From assembly GCF_002127325.2 (NCBI RefSeq), contig NC_035448.2, positions 111,921,473 to 111,985,472 on the forward strand: a stretch of DNA of 64,000 bases, given 5' to 3'. The notes under the pieces are model-generated. The model saw only the letters and a program-made list of their open reading frames with translations. It had not been told where the DNA came from and made no database searches. Below are positions 24,355 through 35,520 of this stretch, piece by piece. This DNA is from Helianthus annuus. Its lineage: Eukaryota; Streptophyta; Magnoliopsida; Asterales; Asteraceae. Positions within the stretch are counted from its first letter, which is position 1; each line of letters starts with the position of its first letter. The position numbers and the translations under genes are program-made.

Positions 24355-25560
24355 TTCCTTTTGCTTGAAGATATGCTCGAGACTCCTGTGATCGGTATAA
24401 ATGGTTCACTTGGTACCGTACAGGTAATGTCTCCATATCTTAAGCGCGAAAACAACTGCTCCCAGCTCCAGATCGTGCGTAGTGTAGTTCCTTCCGTGAA
24501 CCTTAAGTTGGCGTGATGCGTAGGCAATGACCTTGTCACGTTGCATCAACACGCAACCAAGTCCTTGAATGGAAGCGTTGCAATAAACCACAAAATCATA
24601 TGTGCCTTCGGGCAATGAGAGGATAGGCGCGCTACAAAGTCTATCCTTCAAGTGCTGAAATGTGGACTCCTGTGCATCACCCCAACGATAGGTGACACCT
24701 TTCTGAGTCAGTGAAGTGAGAGGTTGCGCAATCTTTGAGAAATCTTTGATGAATCTTCGGTAATATCCTGCCAAACCCAAGAATTGGTGGATTTCTGTTG
24801 GTGTGCAGGGTGCAGGCCAGATCTTGATCGAGTCGACCTTGGATGGATCAACATGAATCCCATCCTTGTTTACCACATGACCTAGAAAGTGGACTTCGCG
24901 AAGCCAGAAGTCACATTTTGAAAACTTGGCATACAGCTGCTCTTTACGAAGTAGTTCCAGAATAAGCCTCAGGTGTTGCTCGTGTTCCTCCTGACTCTTA
25001 GAATAGATCAGGATGTCATCGATGAACACTATGACAAACTTATCCAGGTAAGGCTTGCACACTCAGTTCATGAGATCCATGAAGACTGCAGGTGCATTCG
25101 TTAATCCGAAAGGCATAACCAGAAACTCATAATGGCCGTAACGAGTTCTGAATGTTGTTTTGGGGACGTCCTCCTCTCGGACTCTCAACTGATGGTAGCC
25201 CGATCTCAAATCAATCTTGGAATAGAAACTCGACCCTTGCAACTGGTCGAACAAGTCATCAATGCGTGGAAGAGGATAACGATTCTTCACAGTCACATTG
25301 TTGAGCTCGCGGTAGTCAATACACATCCTGAAGGTACCGTCTTTCTTCTTTACGAATAACACTGGAGCTCCCCATGGCGAAGAGCTAGGACGTATGAAAC
25401 CCTTTTCCAAGAGTTCTTGTAGTTGCGTGGACAGTTCTTCAAGTTCTGATGGAGCTAGACGATATGGTGCTCGAGCTACTGGCGCTGCTCCAGGAGCTAG
25501 CTCGATTTGAAACTCAACTTGGCGATGAGGCGGAAGACCAGGTAATTCCTTAGGAATACC
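24355..25560 (-). pseudogene. Gypsy reverse transcriptase and RNase H of G2
   Basis: Two open frames in one phase (25063-25410 and 24406-25062) split by a stop. They encode [67 protein letters not shown] and RNase [18 protein letters not shown]. The first RNase H catalytic Asp, in the usual YCDAS, is Asn here. A third stop ends the RNase H near 24406. Upstream (25411-25595) the linker ([12 protein letters not shown], then [14 protein letters not shown] in another frame) shows a one-base frameshift. Confidence 0.9.
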
Positions 25561-26690
25561 TCGGGAAAATCGCGCACAATAGGGATGTCTTCAATTCACT
25601 TCTCTTCCGTTGATGTGTCAGTAACGAGTGCTAAAATGGCAGTGTGGCCCTTTCGCAAACATTTCTGGGCCTTAAGGAAAGAGATGATGCCTTCGACAGC
25701 ACCACTCTTGTCGCCACGAATCATGAGAGGTTCTTTACCAGAACGAGGAATGCGGACGATTTTCTCCGTACAAACAATCTCCGCTTGATGATGAGATAGC
25801 CAATCCATCCCAATAACAACGTCGAAACTACCAAATGTGATAGGAATAAGATCGATAGAGAATGTCTGACCAGCTAAGACGAGGTTACAACCTTTAACTA
25901 CGTGTGTGGCTTCAAGACTTTTACCGTTAGCTAGTTCTACCGTGTGTTTGGTGTTCAGAAGTGTTGGAGTGCGTTTAAGAATTTGGCTAACTTTTACGGA
26001 CACATAACTAGTATCGGCACCCGAATCGAGCAAAACAGTAACAAAGAAGTCGTCGAGAAGAAACTTACCCATCACAACGTTGGGATCGTTCCTTGCTTCT
26101 CCCTGACCAATCACGAACACACGACCTTGGGTGCCATTTCCATTATTGTTACCTCCATTGTTGCCTCCGTTGTTGTTTCCATTATGGTTCCCAGTTCTTT
26201 GGTTATTGTTCTGGTTTTGGTTCAGCTGGGGGCAGTTCCTCTTAAAGTGGCCTTCAACGCCACATTGAAAGCATCCTTTGTTGTTACCTTGTTGTTGCCG
26301 CTGCTGGCGTTGATTGGGTGGGGCTTGCTGTTGCTGCCGGTTCTGATTTGCTGGATGCTGACTCCTGCAGTCCCTTGCCATGTGTCCAGGCTTGTTGCAT
26401 CGATGACAGTTGCCTTTACCACATGGCCCACTGTGGTGCAAGTTACAGCGATTACATTTGGGGTGATTTCCCTTGTATCCACCCTGACCTTGATTCCCAG
26501 AAGACTGCTGACTGGGGCTCCTGTACTTATCTGTCTTTCGCTGCTGAGATTGAGCTGAAGTAGAACCTTTGCCCAGATTTCCATCCCACTTGTGCTTATT
26601 ATCGTTGGGAGCATCAGAAGTAGTGGCGCTAATACGCTTGGGCAGCCTGTTCTGCTCAACTGCCTGATCAGAAGGCGATGGGCCAACTTG
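25561..26690 (-). pseudogene. Gypsy gag zinc knuckles and protease of G2
   Basis: Open frame of 281 codons from 26441. Two CCHC knuckles, CHRCNKPGHMARDC and CFQCGVEGHFKRNC, are followed by an Asn/Gly/Gln-rich linker. The aspartic protease has active site FVTVLLDSGADTSYVS and the second conserved block FGSFDVVIGMDWLSHH. The protease is complete and looks undamaged, in contrast to that of G1. It is out of frame with the N-terminal gag part (frameshift near 26690). Confidence 0.88.
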
Positions 26691-27385
26691 ACGATTTGCT
26701 GTATGGTGCCAAGATTAGCTGAGGTTACGTGGCTCTGGATTTCTGGCACCAAGCCCTTAAGGTACAACTCAATGCGTTTGTAGGGAGGGTCCACCATAGT
26801 AGGGCACAAGATGGATAGCTCATTGGACCTCTTCGTGTATGCCTCAATCTCAGATCCCGTTATCTTCAAATTGAAAAATTCCACCTCCAGCTTGTGGATG
26901 TCGTCACGACTGCAGTACTCTTCTCTAATTAGTTCTTTGAAACCGTTCCATGGGGTGGCATTAGCAACCGCCAACCCAAGAAATTGGACCTGTGCCTTCC
27001 ACCAGGTTAATGCAGCTCCTTCGAGAGTTCCAGTAGCATATTTCACCCTTCGATCTTCGGGGCATTCACACATCTCAAAAACAGACTCAAGCTTCTCGAA
27101 CCAGTGAAGAAGGCCTACAGCACCTTCTGTGCCGCTGAAAGTGCTTGGTCGGCAATCCATGAAGGTTTTGAATGTGCACACAGGAGGCTGTGCAGGTTGA
27201 CCTCCTGCAGGAACAGTTGCGAGTGCCTCAGCAACTCGTTCGTTGATCAAAGCCGTCTGCTGGGCTTGAGTTAGGTTGATACGTCCTCCGCGTCCGTTCA
27301 TGATCTTCATAACGAAGCAACGTAAGTGAGGAAAGTGTCGCGAAAGTGCGTAAGTGTGGGACGACAATAGAGAGTAAGCACACAA
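26691..27385 (-). pseudogene. Gypsy gag N-terminal region of G2
   Basis: Reading begins in the leader; the likely start is the Met of MKIMNGRGGRINLTQAQQ near 27310. The gag domain follows (TFKTFMDCRPSTFSGTEGA, LHWFEKLESVFEMCECPEDR, TLEGAALTWWKAQVQFL, EEYCSRDDIHKLEVEFFNL), ending in AHRL. After this a frameshift leads into a meaningless tail that overlaps the true zinc-knuckle frame down to 26222. Confidence 0.88.
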
Positions 27386-27586
27386 GGTTCAAATAGCAAC
27401 TACCACATTATCTAATGCACAGTGAGAACTATCTAACCGACAATATAACATAAATCGTACCACTTATGGCGTCGAGTCTTGCGCGTGGAGCGTAGCGTCG
27501 TTGTGGATCGTTGAGCACTGTACTGGTTATAGTCTGGCTTTTATAAAAAATTTTCCCTTTTTAAAACCAAGTTCACTATAACCAAT

Positions 27587-27599
27587 GGCTCTGATACCA
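27587..27599 (-). other. Primer-binding site of G2
   Basis: TGGTATCAGAGCC on the minus strand, three bases from the 5' LTR; same primer type as G1. Confidence 0.85.
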
Positions 27600-27602
27600 A
27601 TC

Positions 27603-30600
27603 TGTCACACCCCCAAAATCCACCATGCGGAGTATCACCGCTTGGAGGCGTGACATGACCAGGATCGAGCCACCAATCATATTGAACAACATAATTAAGT
27701 AAATAAAACCAAACACAATACGATTGGTGACCAAAAGGAAGTAAACCGATTTTAGGTTAGCAGCGGAAGCATAAAACATAAGTTCAAAACATAAGTCCAT
27801 AGTTCATAAGTTTAAAGTCCAAAAGTAGGTTTAATAAGTTCATAAAGTTTATTCATTAAGTACTGGACATATCAGTTCGCATCCCACAACGACCACCTCC
27901 ATATGCAAGCTCCATAGCATCTAATGACCTGCAAAGCATGTAATAACAAGTCAACAACAAAGTTGAGTGAGTTCACGGTTGGTTGTCCATTTTAGAGTTG
28001 TTTCCAAAAACATAGTTTAATCTAATTCGGCTATCCAGCCGTGCGGGTTACCCCATAGTTCGAAAACGTTTATTAGTTAACCATCCCATATCCACCTTCC
28101 CTGGCTATCCAGCCCGGCACTTTGGCCGTGGGGAGCTACCCCAATATTTTAAACTACCAGACTCGTTTATCATATCGACTACTAACAAAAATCAATTGTG
28201 CCCTAGCGTCGGTGTTCTATCACCACCGACGTGCCATAGTCCATTAGTACACGCCCGTCCGACTGGCACGGTGTGAGGTTTGTTAAACCTAATAGCGCTA
28301 TTAACTAATGACCCGCTCGCCATAGCCTCGGCGATTAAGTCGATACAAAAAGGGAGGGACTTCGCTGATAGAGTTCTAGTCCAGTAAGTCTAATACGTCC
28401 CAACAGGACGAGGAATTTACATTCCTGAACACGTCTCAAGGACGAGGAATTCACATTCCCGAACGCGTCCCAAAGGATGAGGAATCCCTATTCCTGTACC
28501 CATTCCCACCAGGAAATTACCATGCTTTGTAGAAAAGTGTGAACTCACCTTGGTTTGCTCGGTTAGATTCTCAAATATCGCTAACAGTCAAGGTCGGTCA
28601 ATCACGTCCTAGTATGATTTACAGTTAGTCATTTAGTGTCTTACAAATAGAGCACAAAGTTCCTACACGTATCTATCACATAGCATGCATTACTTTAACT
28701 GTTTATGCCCGTATATATATACTTCCCATCCATTCCCCACTCATAAGCATACATACGATAGTGCACGTAACACATATAACATGTTAGATCAGTCACAGAT
28801 AGCATACTCGACATTTAGACACGCAAGTCACAACTTATGTCAATTCAGCATTAACATTCAAAACCGGCTGTTTTCGGACATTTTAATAAAATAGTTAACT
28901 TATTCCAAAAATTCCCAATTTTTTACAGAATGCCTTAAACGTTCCAAATTTTATTGTGTAAAAATATCGGGGTCCGGTTCATTACCAATATTTTATAAAA
29001 ATTCATTTTCCAGACTGAATTCAGATTTATATTTTTCTGACCACAGTCCACGAGATAATTTATTTAAAATTCATCGAGCGTCTGATTTACGAAATTCCAG
29101 TGGGGTAATTACAAATACATCGATGATCAACTATGGTATAAATTTCGTGATCAGACTCCACACAGATTACAAGTTATAACAGAAAACAAGACGCACTTTT
29201 TCAGCAGAAAAATTGCAGCTCTAGCTGCTGTTACGAAAAGACGCTTTTAAAATAGTAAACAGAGTTCAAAAATTACGATTCCGGTGCCATTAGAACCGTA
29301 TTACATGTTTTAGGGTCAAAATATCAGTTTTTCGTAGTGTTTACAACCTGTTTACAGCCAACTGAAGTTGGCTGTAAAACTTGGACATATTCTGTTTTCA
29401 TTCTATAACTTACTAACTTGTGTTCGATTGATTCCGTTAACATGTTTAGTGATTATAACAACATCAAACATCAATATTACCCAGCAAAACATCAGATAAT
29501 CAACCAATAATCATAACCACACAAGATCTACATGATTTACACACATATCTTCTCTTTATCCACACTTTAACACATTATGTTCAAGACTTGTTCATCAGCT
29601 TTAAGGTTTCTTAACTTTTTATCATACTAACATCTATTAACCACTTAAATAACATAAAGAATGATCGGATCTAAGTTCTTACCACTAGCTCAAGGCTAGG
29701 GAAGTTCGAGTGTAGAAAAGTGGTGGTTAATAGCAAATGGAGAAGGTCCTTCCACTTACGAACGCACCGAGCTTCGCTGTAGGACCTCTTGCACCTTTGG
29801 GTGAGTGTAGATTGCTTGAAAGATGATGTGAGGGTGGTGGTATGGTGGTGGTTGTTGGCTGCCAAAACAAAGGAAGAAGGAGAAGGGAGAGAAGTGGTGT
29901 TGAATGTGTGGATGGTGAAATGAGGCTTCGCTGTAGGACCTCTTGCACCTTTGGGTGAGTGTAGATTGCTTGAAAGATGATGTGAGGGTGGTGGTATGAT
30001 GGTGGTTGTTGGCTGCCAAAACAAAGGAAGAAGGAGAAGGGAGAGAAGTGGTGTTGAATGTGTGGATGGTGAAATGAGGCTTATGCTCACAAGACTACTC
30101 TTATAACCATTTCATGTGTTCATCCATTGTGTAAAGTGTCATAGATTGGGGAACATGATCCAATATAATAATCAAATAAAATCTATGGTGGGGCCACCAT
30201 GTTGGATGGTCATAGGTGGGGGGGGGGGGGGTCTAGATGTAGGTTGTAACTAGTTAGTTTAATCATAGTTGAAATCTAAGTGTACTGGTTAGGGTATTAG
30301 TCACTAGATATTTATGTAGTGTGTGTTATGATATTCGGGGACCATAACTAATTCAGAAAAATAAAAACAATGTCTCCGTTAATATTTTAGTGTTCCGGGT
30401 AATGTCCGGTTGTTCGATTTGATACTGTTCCGTTAAAGTGCTTAATTAATCCGTAAAGTGTCATACATATATATTTTTGTAACGTTTTTAATTTTCAACA
30501 CTCAGGAAAGCATAACAGACTATTTAGTAACTTTTCTGTATAAAACTAGTATGTTAACATACACATGTAAGTACATCACAGATATCAGAAAGCAGTTAAG

Positions 30601-30679
30601 TAATTCCACACAGTCGTCAAACACTTTAATTATCAATAATAAATTGTACGGAATACATAGGATTTTGAGGGTTGTCACA
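27603..30679 (-). repeat. 5' LTR of G2 (3077 bp)
   Basis: Full-length copy from tgtcacacccc to gggttgtcaca. It is followed by gagca (30680-30684), matching 5823-5827. It contains the aggacgaggaat array at about 28395-28500, a 154-bp tandem duplication (29771-30078) and a run of about 14 G near 30220. Confidence 0.93.
29771..30078. repeat. 154-bp tandem duplication in one G2 LTR
   Basis: gcttcgctgtaggacctc begins at 29771 and again at 29925, each followed by the same ~150 bases. The other LTR (21840-22000) has one copy only. A 139-codon open frame across it is a by-product. Confidence 0.92.
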
Positions 30680-30684
30680 GAGCA

Positions 30685-30930
30685 CAATGAAACTTACTTG
30701 AAGTTTTGGCTTCAAGCGACAAGGGGTTCTTCTCAGAAACATTAAATTGATATATTGTATATTGACAGTTTTTAAGATTAAGATGCTCGGTTTCCAAGAT
30801 ATTGGTAGCTTCTTATATGTGTAGCTAATTAAAGTAAGCACAAATAGAATGAGGATGATCAAGGCAACCATCAACGCTATTTTGTATAGGGCCTTTGTCG
30901 CACACTCCTTGCCAACTTCCACTTCAATTC
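30685..30930. repeat. Duplicated segment, copy A continued (part Z)
   Basis: gcacaatgaaacttacttgaag continues the segment broken at 5827. The same order (after part Y) is seen uninterrupted at 33085-33218, and then beyond element T4 at 34697-34760 (atcaacg.tattt.tatagggtctttgtcgc). The minus strand is open for about 98 codons and has a hydrophobic run (ALMVALIILILFVLTLISY) that could be a membrane segment, but no start, family or conservation supports a gene. Confidence 0.5.
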
Positions 30931-31400
30931 CCTTAACCCGTTGAAAATATTTTAAAAAATTATTTGAGTTATCCGAAATTTCTAATTAATATTTATTATT
31001 TGATAGTTTTAAAAATATTTCGTAGATCCGAAATATTCGAAGTTTTTTAAAATTAATATCCGGATTCTAAATTTCGGATATCCAAAATTTCAGACATTTC
31101 AGATTAGGAATTTCGGATAATGCGGGTTCGGTTTCAGGTTCGGATTTTTTTTTTCATACCCGTGATATATGTTATCAAGTTGAACTGTACTTTAAATCAC
31201 GACATTTTTTATAATACATTTTCTCAAGTTGGCCACCTCTAAATGCACTTTCACAAAAAAAAAAAAAAAAGTACATGTGATGAGTTTCGAGAAAGACCGA
31301 AAACCGAGCCAACTTGAAAAGCATATCAACCGGTACCTCAAACCATTGCAATTGTAGAGGAGGTGGCTGGAAATCTTTAACTGTCTGATCCATTCAACTA
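30931..31400. repeat. Duplicated segment, copy B (partial)
   Basis: Contains the right half of the hAT-like repeat (ccgaaatttctaattaat, ending tcatacccg) and part Y up to about 31320. After that it diverges into sequence open on the minus strand (MDQTVKDFQPPPLQLQWF), which I do not recognise. A 20-base A run lies at about 31255. Confidence 0.5.
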
Positions 31401-31784
31401 ACCACAGTGACTTATGTTAAACTTTAGACAAAAATAATAAACTTATAAGTCTAGATCATGTAATTCAACAATAAGCATGGATATGAAGTAAATTCACAGG
31501 GGGGCAACCGAATCGATTCATATTGGCGACAATTTTGCCCCAAACAAAAGGAAAAGGATAAGTATAAGTATCAGCTTTATTTATGAGTATCTCCTAGTAT
31601 GTAGGAGTCGGGTACTCGGGTGTTAAATCAGTCAAGAGTCAATAGAGTCAGAATTTGATTACAAATCATTAGAGTTTGCTTGTTGTGTCTAGCATAGATA
31701 AATGGTATAGTGTTATACTGTTATGTATTAATTTGGTGTTTTCAGCTGTTAAAGACCATGACTGACAGCCTGAGAGTTAATAGA
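31401..31784. other. Intergenic DNA, nothing identified
   Basis: No coding region, repeat or structural signal seen. Confidence 0.4.
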
Positions 31785-33218
31785 TTAAACTGAGGCAACC
31801 ACAGTAGGAACAATCAGACAAGAAACTGTTGGATTAATTGTAAGGGATACTTGTAATTTAGTTATGAAGTTAATGTCCTTCAATCTAATGATAAATGTAA
31901 GCTAAGTCATGATATGGTCACTTAACTGGTGCTGCGAACATTAAATGTGTTTGTAAAAGATCAAGGATATAGGATCTTTTGGTTAAGGAACGTATTTGAT
32001 CTTTAAGATTGTTTTTCATGTTCAATGCATCTATTTGTTCATACGTATGTTGTCGGCACTTCATTAAATCTTATCCTAAACTTGTACATTCGTTGACACT
32101 AGACCAACTATATTCTAACTATCAAGGTAATATAATGTGTACCTTCTCTTAAAAGTGTGCCTTTGTTAAGTAAAAGGCCAACTCCATTTCACGATTCAGG
32201 TCTGCTAAAGTATAGATGACTAAAACGACTGAAGCCAGATAGACTCAAGCCAGCCAGGGACCTTATTGCGCAAGTGACTCAAGCCAAAAGGACCCCATGG
32301 GCTTAAAAAGCGCAGACCAAAAGCGAGCCAGGGACCCTTTATATGCTAGGGGTGTTCAAATTCGGATATCCAACTTTAGATATAGATTCAGATAGTGACG
32401 AATATTGGAGAATATGAAGAAAAAATAATTATTATATAAGATTTTTTAAAAATATATTTAATAGTTTAAAAAAAATTATTTCGAATACCCGAATTATCCG
32501 TAATATTCGAAAACATTTAAAAAAATTATTCAAAATATACGAAATATCAGAAGTTTCTAATTAATGTTTAATATTTGATAGATTAAAAGAGAATATATCG
32601 AATATCCAAAATATCCAGAGTTTTTTTTTAAATTTCAATCCAAATCCTAAGTTTCGGACATCCAAAATTTCAGACATTTCAAATTATGAATTTCGGATAA
32701 TGCAGGTTCGGTTTTGGGTTCGGGTTCAGAGTTTTTCACACCCTTGATATATTTTATCAAGTTGAACGGTACTTTAGATACATGACATTTTTATAATACA
32801 TTTTCTTAAGTTGGACACCCCTAAATGCACTCTCACAAAAAAAGAGTTTTGAGAAAGACCGAAAACCCAGCCAACTTGACAAGCATGTTAAAAGTTCCTG
32901 GGCAGCCTTATCCATATGGTTTGATCATCTTGTATCTTCTTCTCTAACATCGTCAATTAGAAGTTCATCAATATGCATTGATCGGAGTTTGAGATCTTGT
33001 GTTGGCAAGTCGAGAAGGCACTAAGAGTGACATTGTTTACCGTTGCACCAAGGACAAAAGTCCTTAGTTTAGGATATGATTTAAGCACAATGAAACTTAC
33101 TTGAAGCCGCACTTTGGCTTCAACCGACAAAGGGGTTTTTCTCATAAACATTAAATTGATATATTTTGTACATTGGCAGTTTTAAGATTAAGATGCTCGG
33201 TTTCCAAGATATTTGTAT
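31785..33218. repeat. Duplicated segment, copy C
   Basis: Has part X (31785-32340), the hAT-like repeat without insert (32345-32745), part Y (32742-33080) and the start of part Z (33085-33218) in the order of copy A. Element T4 then interrupts it. This is the best reference copy for the unit. Confidence 0.55.
32345..32745. mobile_element. hAT-like non-autonomous repeat, copy C
   Basis: taggggtgttcaaattcgga to gtttttcacacccttg, about 400 bases, AT-rich with repeated cggat/ccgaa words and no coding capacity. Termini match the hAT-type TAGGGGTG motif imperfectly. Confidence 0.5.
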
Positions 33219-33428
33219 GATAGGGTTAAAACCTTGGGGAAGAAGAAAGCTAAGAGATAGAAGGAGATTTGACTCAAATTCTGGCTGATTTCCATTCCAT
33301 ACGTAAACCAATTAAATAAACAAGACACTTACACAAGACACCCCCAAACTAAACCAAAATAACATCCTAATCCCTTGACTTAACAATAATAATAAAACTA
33401 AAATATAAAATAAATAAGATACGTAACA
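33219..33428 (-). repeat. 3' LTR of T4 (210 bp)
   Basis: Bounded by TG and CA, next to the polypurine tract. The first 148 bases are nearly identical to 34549-34696. Confidence 0.8.
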
Positions 33429-33485
33429 ATACTCCCCCCTTAACCTACTTTTTGCCCTCAACAAGTAAGCTCTTCAATTCCATCC

Positions 33486-34499
33486 TTAACCATTGTCGTC
33501 TTGTTCAGTCTCCTCATCGCCTTCCACATTAATCACAAAAAGTGGTTTCTTTTTGCACTTGTGTCCTGGAACGAACTTTTCAGTGCACCAAAAGCATTCT
33601 CCTTTTGACCTTTTTAACTCGAGTTCCTCACCTGACAAGCGCTTCGCGTTAATAGTTGCTGGTTTATAAGCTGGTGGCCCAGGGACTCCTGTTGGATCTG
33701 GAAGCAACGAAAGTTTGGCAGCATTCACCGGAGGTGTAATCTTCTCAGATTCATTCCCATTCTTGACAATTCGCGACCCATCCTCTAAACCAGTGAGTTG
33801 ATTCATCAAGTTCTTATTGTTAATATCTTGGATTCTTGCTAAGCCATACGCCTTATGCAAAGTTTGTGGCTTGAACATCTTTACTGGTCCTTTGATTTCA
33901 GGTTTCAGCCCTTTTAGATACAAGCTAACAGCATAAGCTTCGCAAATACTCACCTTATTCAGTAAACTATCGAAGGAACTATTATACTCTTTCAATGAAC
34001 CTATCTGGGTAAGCGATGCGATTTCTTCCATTGCGTCTTCAAACATGGCATTGGAAAAACGGGAAGTAATGGCCTGAACATAATCTTCCCATGGAAATTC
34101 AGCCACAGTAACACCCCTTGTTTTCATAAACGATTGATGCCACTCGATCGCATCTCCCTCGAGATGTATGGCCGCGTGCCTGAGTTTCAGATTGTCGGGG
34201 GTCTCGTCGATGTTGAAGAAGTGCTCACAACGGTAGATCCACCCTTTAACATTCTCACCGTTGAACCGAGGGAACTCGACTTTCCCGATCCGCATCGGCC
34301 GGTTGCCAAAACGTTCATCCCCCTCAATCTTCTTTCCGGAACCAGAAGGGTCGATTGTTATGGTCTTGTTCTCGTTCAGCGCCTTTAGAATCTGTTCTTG
34401 CTGGCTCATCATTGTCGCTAATGTTGCTTGAAGTTCGGATATGGCCTTGCCATGATCCTTGATTGCTTTGTCGACCTCTTGGTTCCTGGTGTTCGTCAT
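33486..34499 (-). CDS. Gag protein of T4, apparently intact
   Basis: I choose the Met at 34499 (MTNTRNQEVDKAIKDHGKAI), giving 337 residues; the frame is open further upstream but that part is LTR and primer site. Residues ~5-45 look like a short coiled coil (LQATLATMMSQQEQILKALN). The retrotransposon gag domain runs ~75-225, with VEFPRFNGENVKGWIYRCE, HLEGDAIEWHQSFM and LYLKGLKPEI. A CCHC-like motif CFWCTEKFVPGHKC is near residue 310, of the wider-spaced Gypsy form, and the frame ends with an acidic tail (GDEETEQDDNG) and a stop. By family it forms particles and binds RNA. No frameshift or stop is visible, unusual among the decayed frames here. Confidence 0.82.
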   Translation of the reverse strand: MTNTRNQEVDKAIKDHGKAISELQATLATMMSQQEQILKALNENKTITIDPSGSGKKIEGDERFGNRPMRIGKVEFPRFNGENVKGWIYRCEHFFNIDETPDNLKLRHAAIHLEGDAIEWHQSFMKTRGVTVAEFPWEDYVQAITSRFSNAMFEDAMEEIASLTQIGSLKEYNSSFDSLLNKVSICEAYAVSLYLKGLKPEIKGPVKMFKPQTLHKAYGLARIQDINNKNLMNQLTGLEDGSRIVKNGNESEKITPPVNAAKLSLLPDPTGVPGPPAYKPATINAKRLSGEELELKRSKGECFWCTEKFVPGHKCKKKPLFVINVEGDEETEQDDNG

Positions 34500-34548
34500 G
34501 GTGATTGGAATTTTTCCGATAAGGATCGACTGGAATGCTCTGATACCC

Positions 34549-34696
34549 TTGATAGGGTTAAAACCTTGGGGAAGAAGACAGCTAAGAGATAGAAGGAAAT
34601 TTGACTCAAATTCTGGCTGATTTCCTTTCCATACGTAAACCAATTAAATAAACAAGACACTTACACAAGACACCCCCAAACTAAACCAAAATAACA
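34549..34696 (-). repeat. 5' LTR of T4, truncated
   Basis: Starts tgatagggttaaaacc as at 33219 and breaks off after aaataaca. The remaining ~60 bases of the left LTR are missing here. Confidence 0.8.
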
Positions 34697-35441
34697 TCAA
34701 GGCAGCTATCAACGTTATTTTTTATAGGGTCTTTGTCGCACTCTCCTTCCAGACAACTCCAACTTCAATTCCTTGAAACAAAAAAGAAATAGAATGTTGT
34801 CCTTTATCTATATATCGAGTTTCAGGTGGTGTCCTTTATCTTTAAAATTGATGAGTTTTGTATTTTTTGTTTCAAAATCTTGCACGGTATGTCCTTTGGC
34901 AGTAACCCAACGATTTAGCTAGGGGGTCATCATAAGCTTATATTCTATATTGGTTCAAATTAGGGGTTCCACATCTAAGTTTGTTCTTTAAAAACTCAGA
35001 ATTTATAAATAAAAATTCAAAAAGTTCCGGTGACCGGAGGGTCAATGGACCCTCTTGACCCCCCTCTGGTTCCGCCCGGCAGTTTAGTCTTTTCATTTAC
35101 CCTTTTCAGTTCCCCCAATTTATATTAACCATCACCCTCCTGCCACTGCCAGTGCCACTGCCAGCAGCCGTCATCTTCACCACCAGCCACAACCACCATG
35201 TCTAGAGAAACACAACATATCAAGATTCAACACCCTAACCTTCCACACATTCAATGATTCCTTAGCAAAATGAGAAATACGTTAAATAAATTTCCACAAA
35301 TTCAAATGAAACAGACACGAATCCATTACTTTCACACCAAAGACACCAATCTATTTACTTTCACACCAAGTTAACTCAAAACCATCAAATGAACAAAAAG
35401 TCTAAAAGTCAATAACCAATATCCAATTTATAAAAACATAC
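34697..35441. other. Low-copy or intergenic DNA, no gene identified
   Basis: The first ~85 bases are part Z of the duplicated segment. The rest has two gtcctttat phrases, a short gtgaccggaggg/gaccctcttgacc stretch and a ccactgccagtgccactgcc repeat. If the exon at 35442-35507 is real, this would be its intron or downstream sequence. Confidence 0.35.
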
Positions 35442-35507
35442 CAAATAAATCTTGATGTCTTCACTACCCAATGGAAGCAACTCCTTAGCAGATGCTAAAT
35501 CCACCAT
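35442..35507 (-). pseudogene. Possible first coding exon of an unidentified host gene
   Basis: The minus strand reads 22 codons from an ATG (MVDLASAKELLPLGSEDIKI..), ending exactly at a GT donor (gtatgt on the minus strand, 35436-35441) in phase 0. Element C5 begins 13 bases upstream of this ATG, so a 5' leader would be cut off from its promoter by 25 kb. The evidence is only an open frame plus a splice-site match; I do not recognise the protein and downstream exons are not evident. Confidence 0.22.
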
Positions 35508-35515
35508 TAACGAAA

Positions 35516-35520
35516 CCAAA
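35516..35520. other. Left target-site duplication of C5 (ccaaa)
   Basis: Repeated at 61016-61020 directly after the right LTR. Confidence 0.9.

Larger units (their letters stand above)
5828..30679 (-). mobile_element. G2: Ty3/Gypsy retrotransposon, outer host of the nest
   Basis: Minus-strand element bounded by LTRs that start tgtcacacccccaaaat and end gggttgtcaca on the plus strand, flanked by gagca on both sides. The left (3') LTR is 5828-6868 plus 20696-22596, split by G1. The internal region is 22597-27602 and the right (5') LTR 27603-30679. It encodes gag, protease, RT, RNase H and integrase in Gypsy order, all with stops or frameshifts. Without the nested G1 it would be about 11 kb. 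Confidence 0.93.
33219..34696 (-). mobile_element. T4: gag-only LTR retrotransposon (TR-GAG-like)
   Basis: Minus-strand element. The left (3') LTR 33219-33428 reads tgatagggtt..acgtaaca, followed by a polypurine tract (ctcccccctt on the plus strand, ~33430-33441). The right (5') LTR copy 34549-34696 is cut short to about 148 bases. A primer site (GGTATCAGAGC on the minus strand, ~34533-34543) lies beside it. Only gag lies between; there is no room for pol. The flank on the right resumes part Z of the duplicated segment, so the missing LTR end was lost with some host bases. Confidence 0.85.

Noticed and set aside
29671..30090. 139-codon minus-strand frame
   Set aside because: Made by the 154-bp LTR duplication; the single-copy version in the sister LTR is shorter and in overlapping phases.
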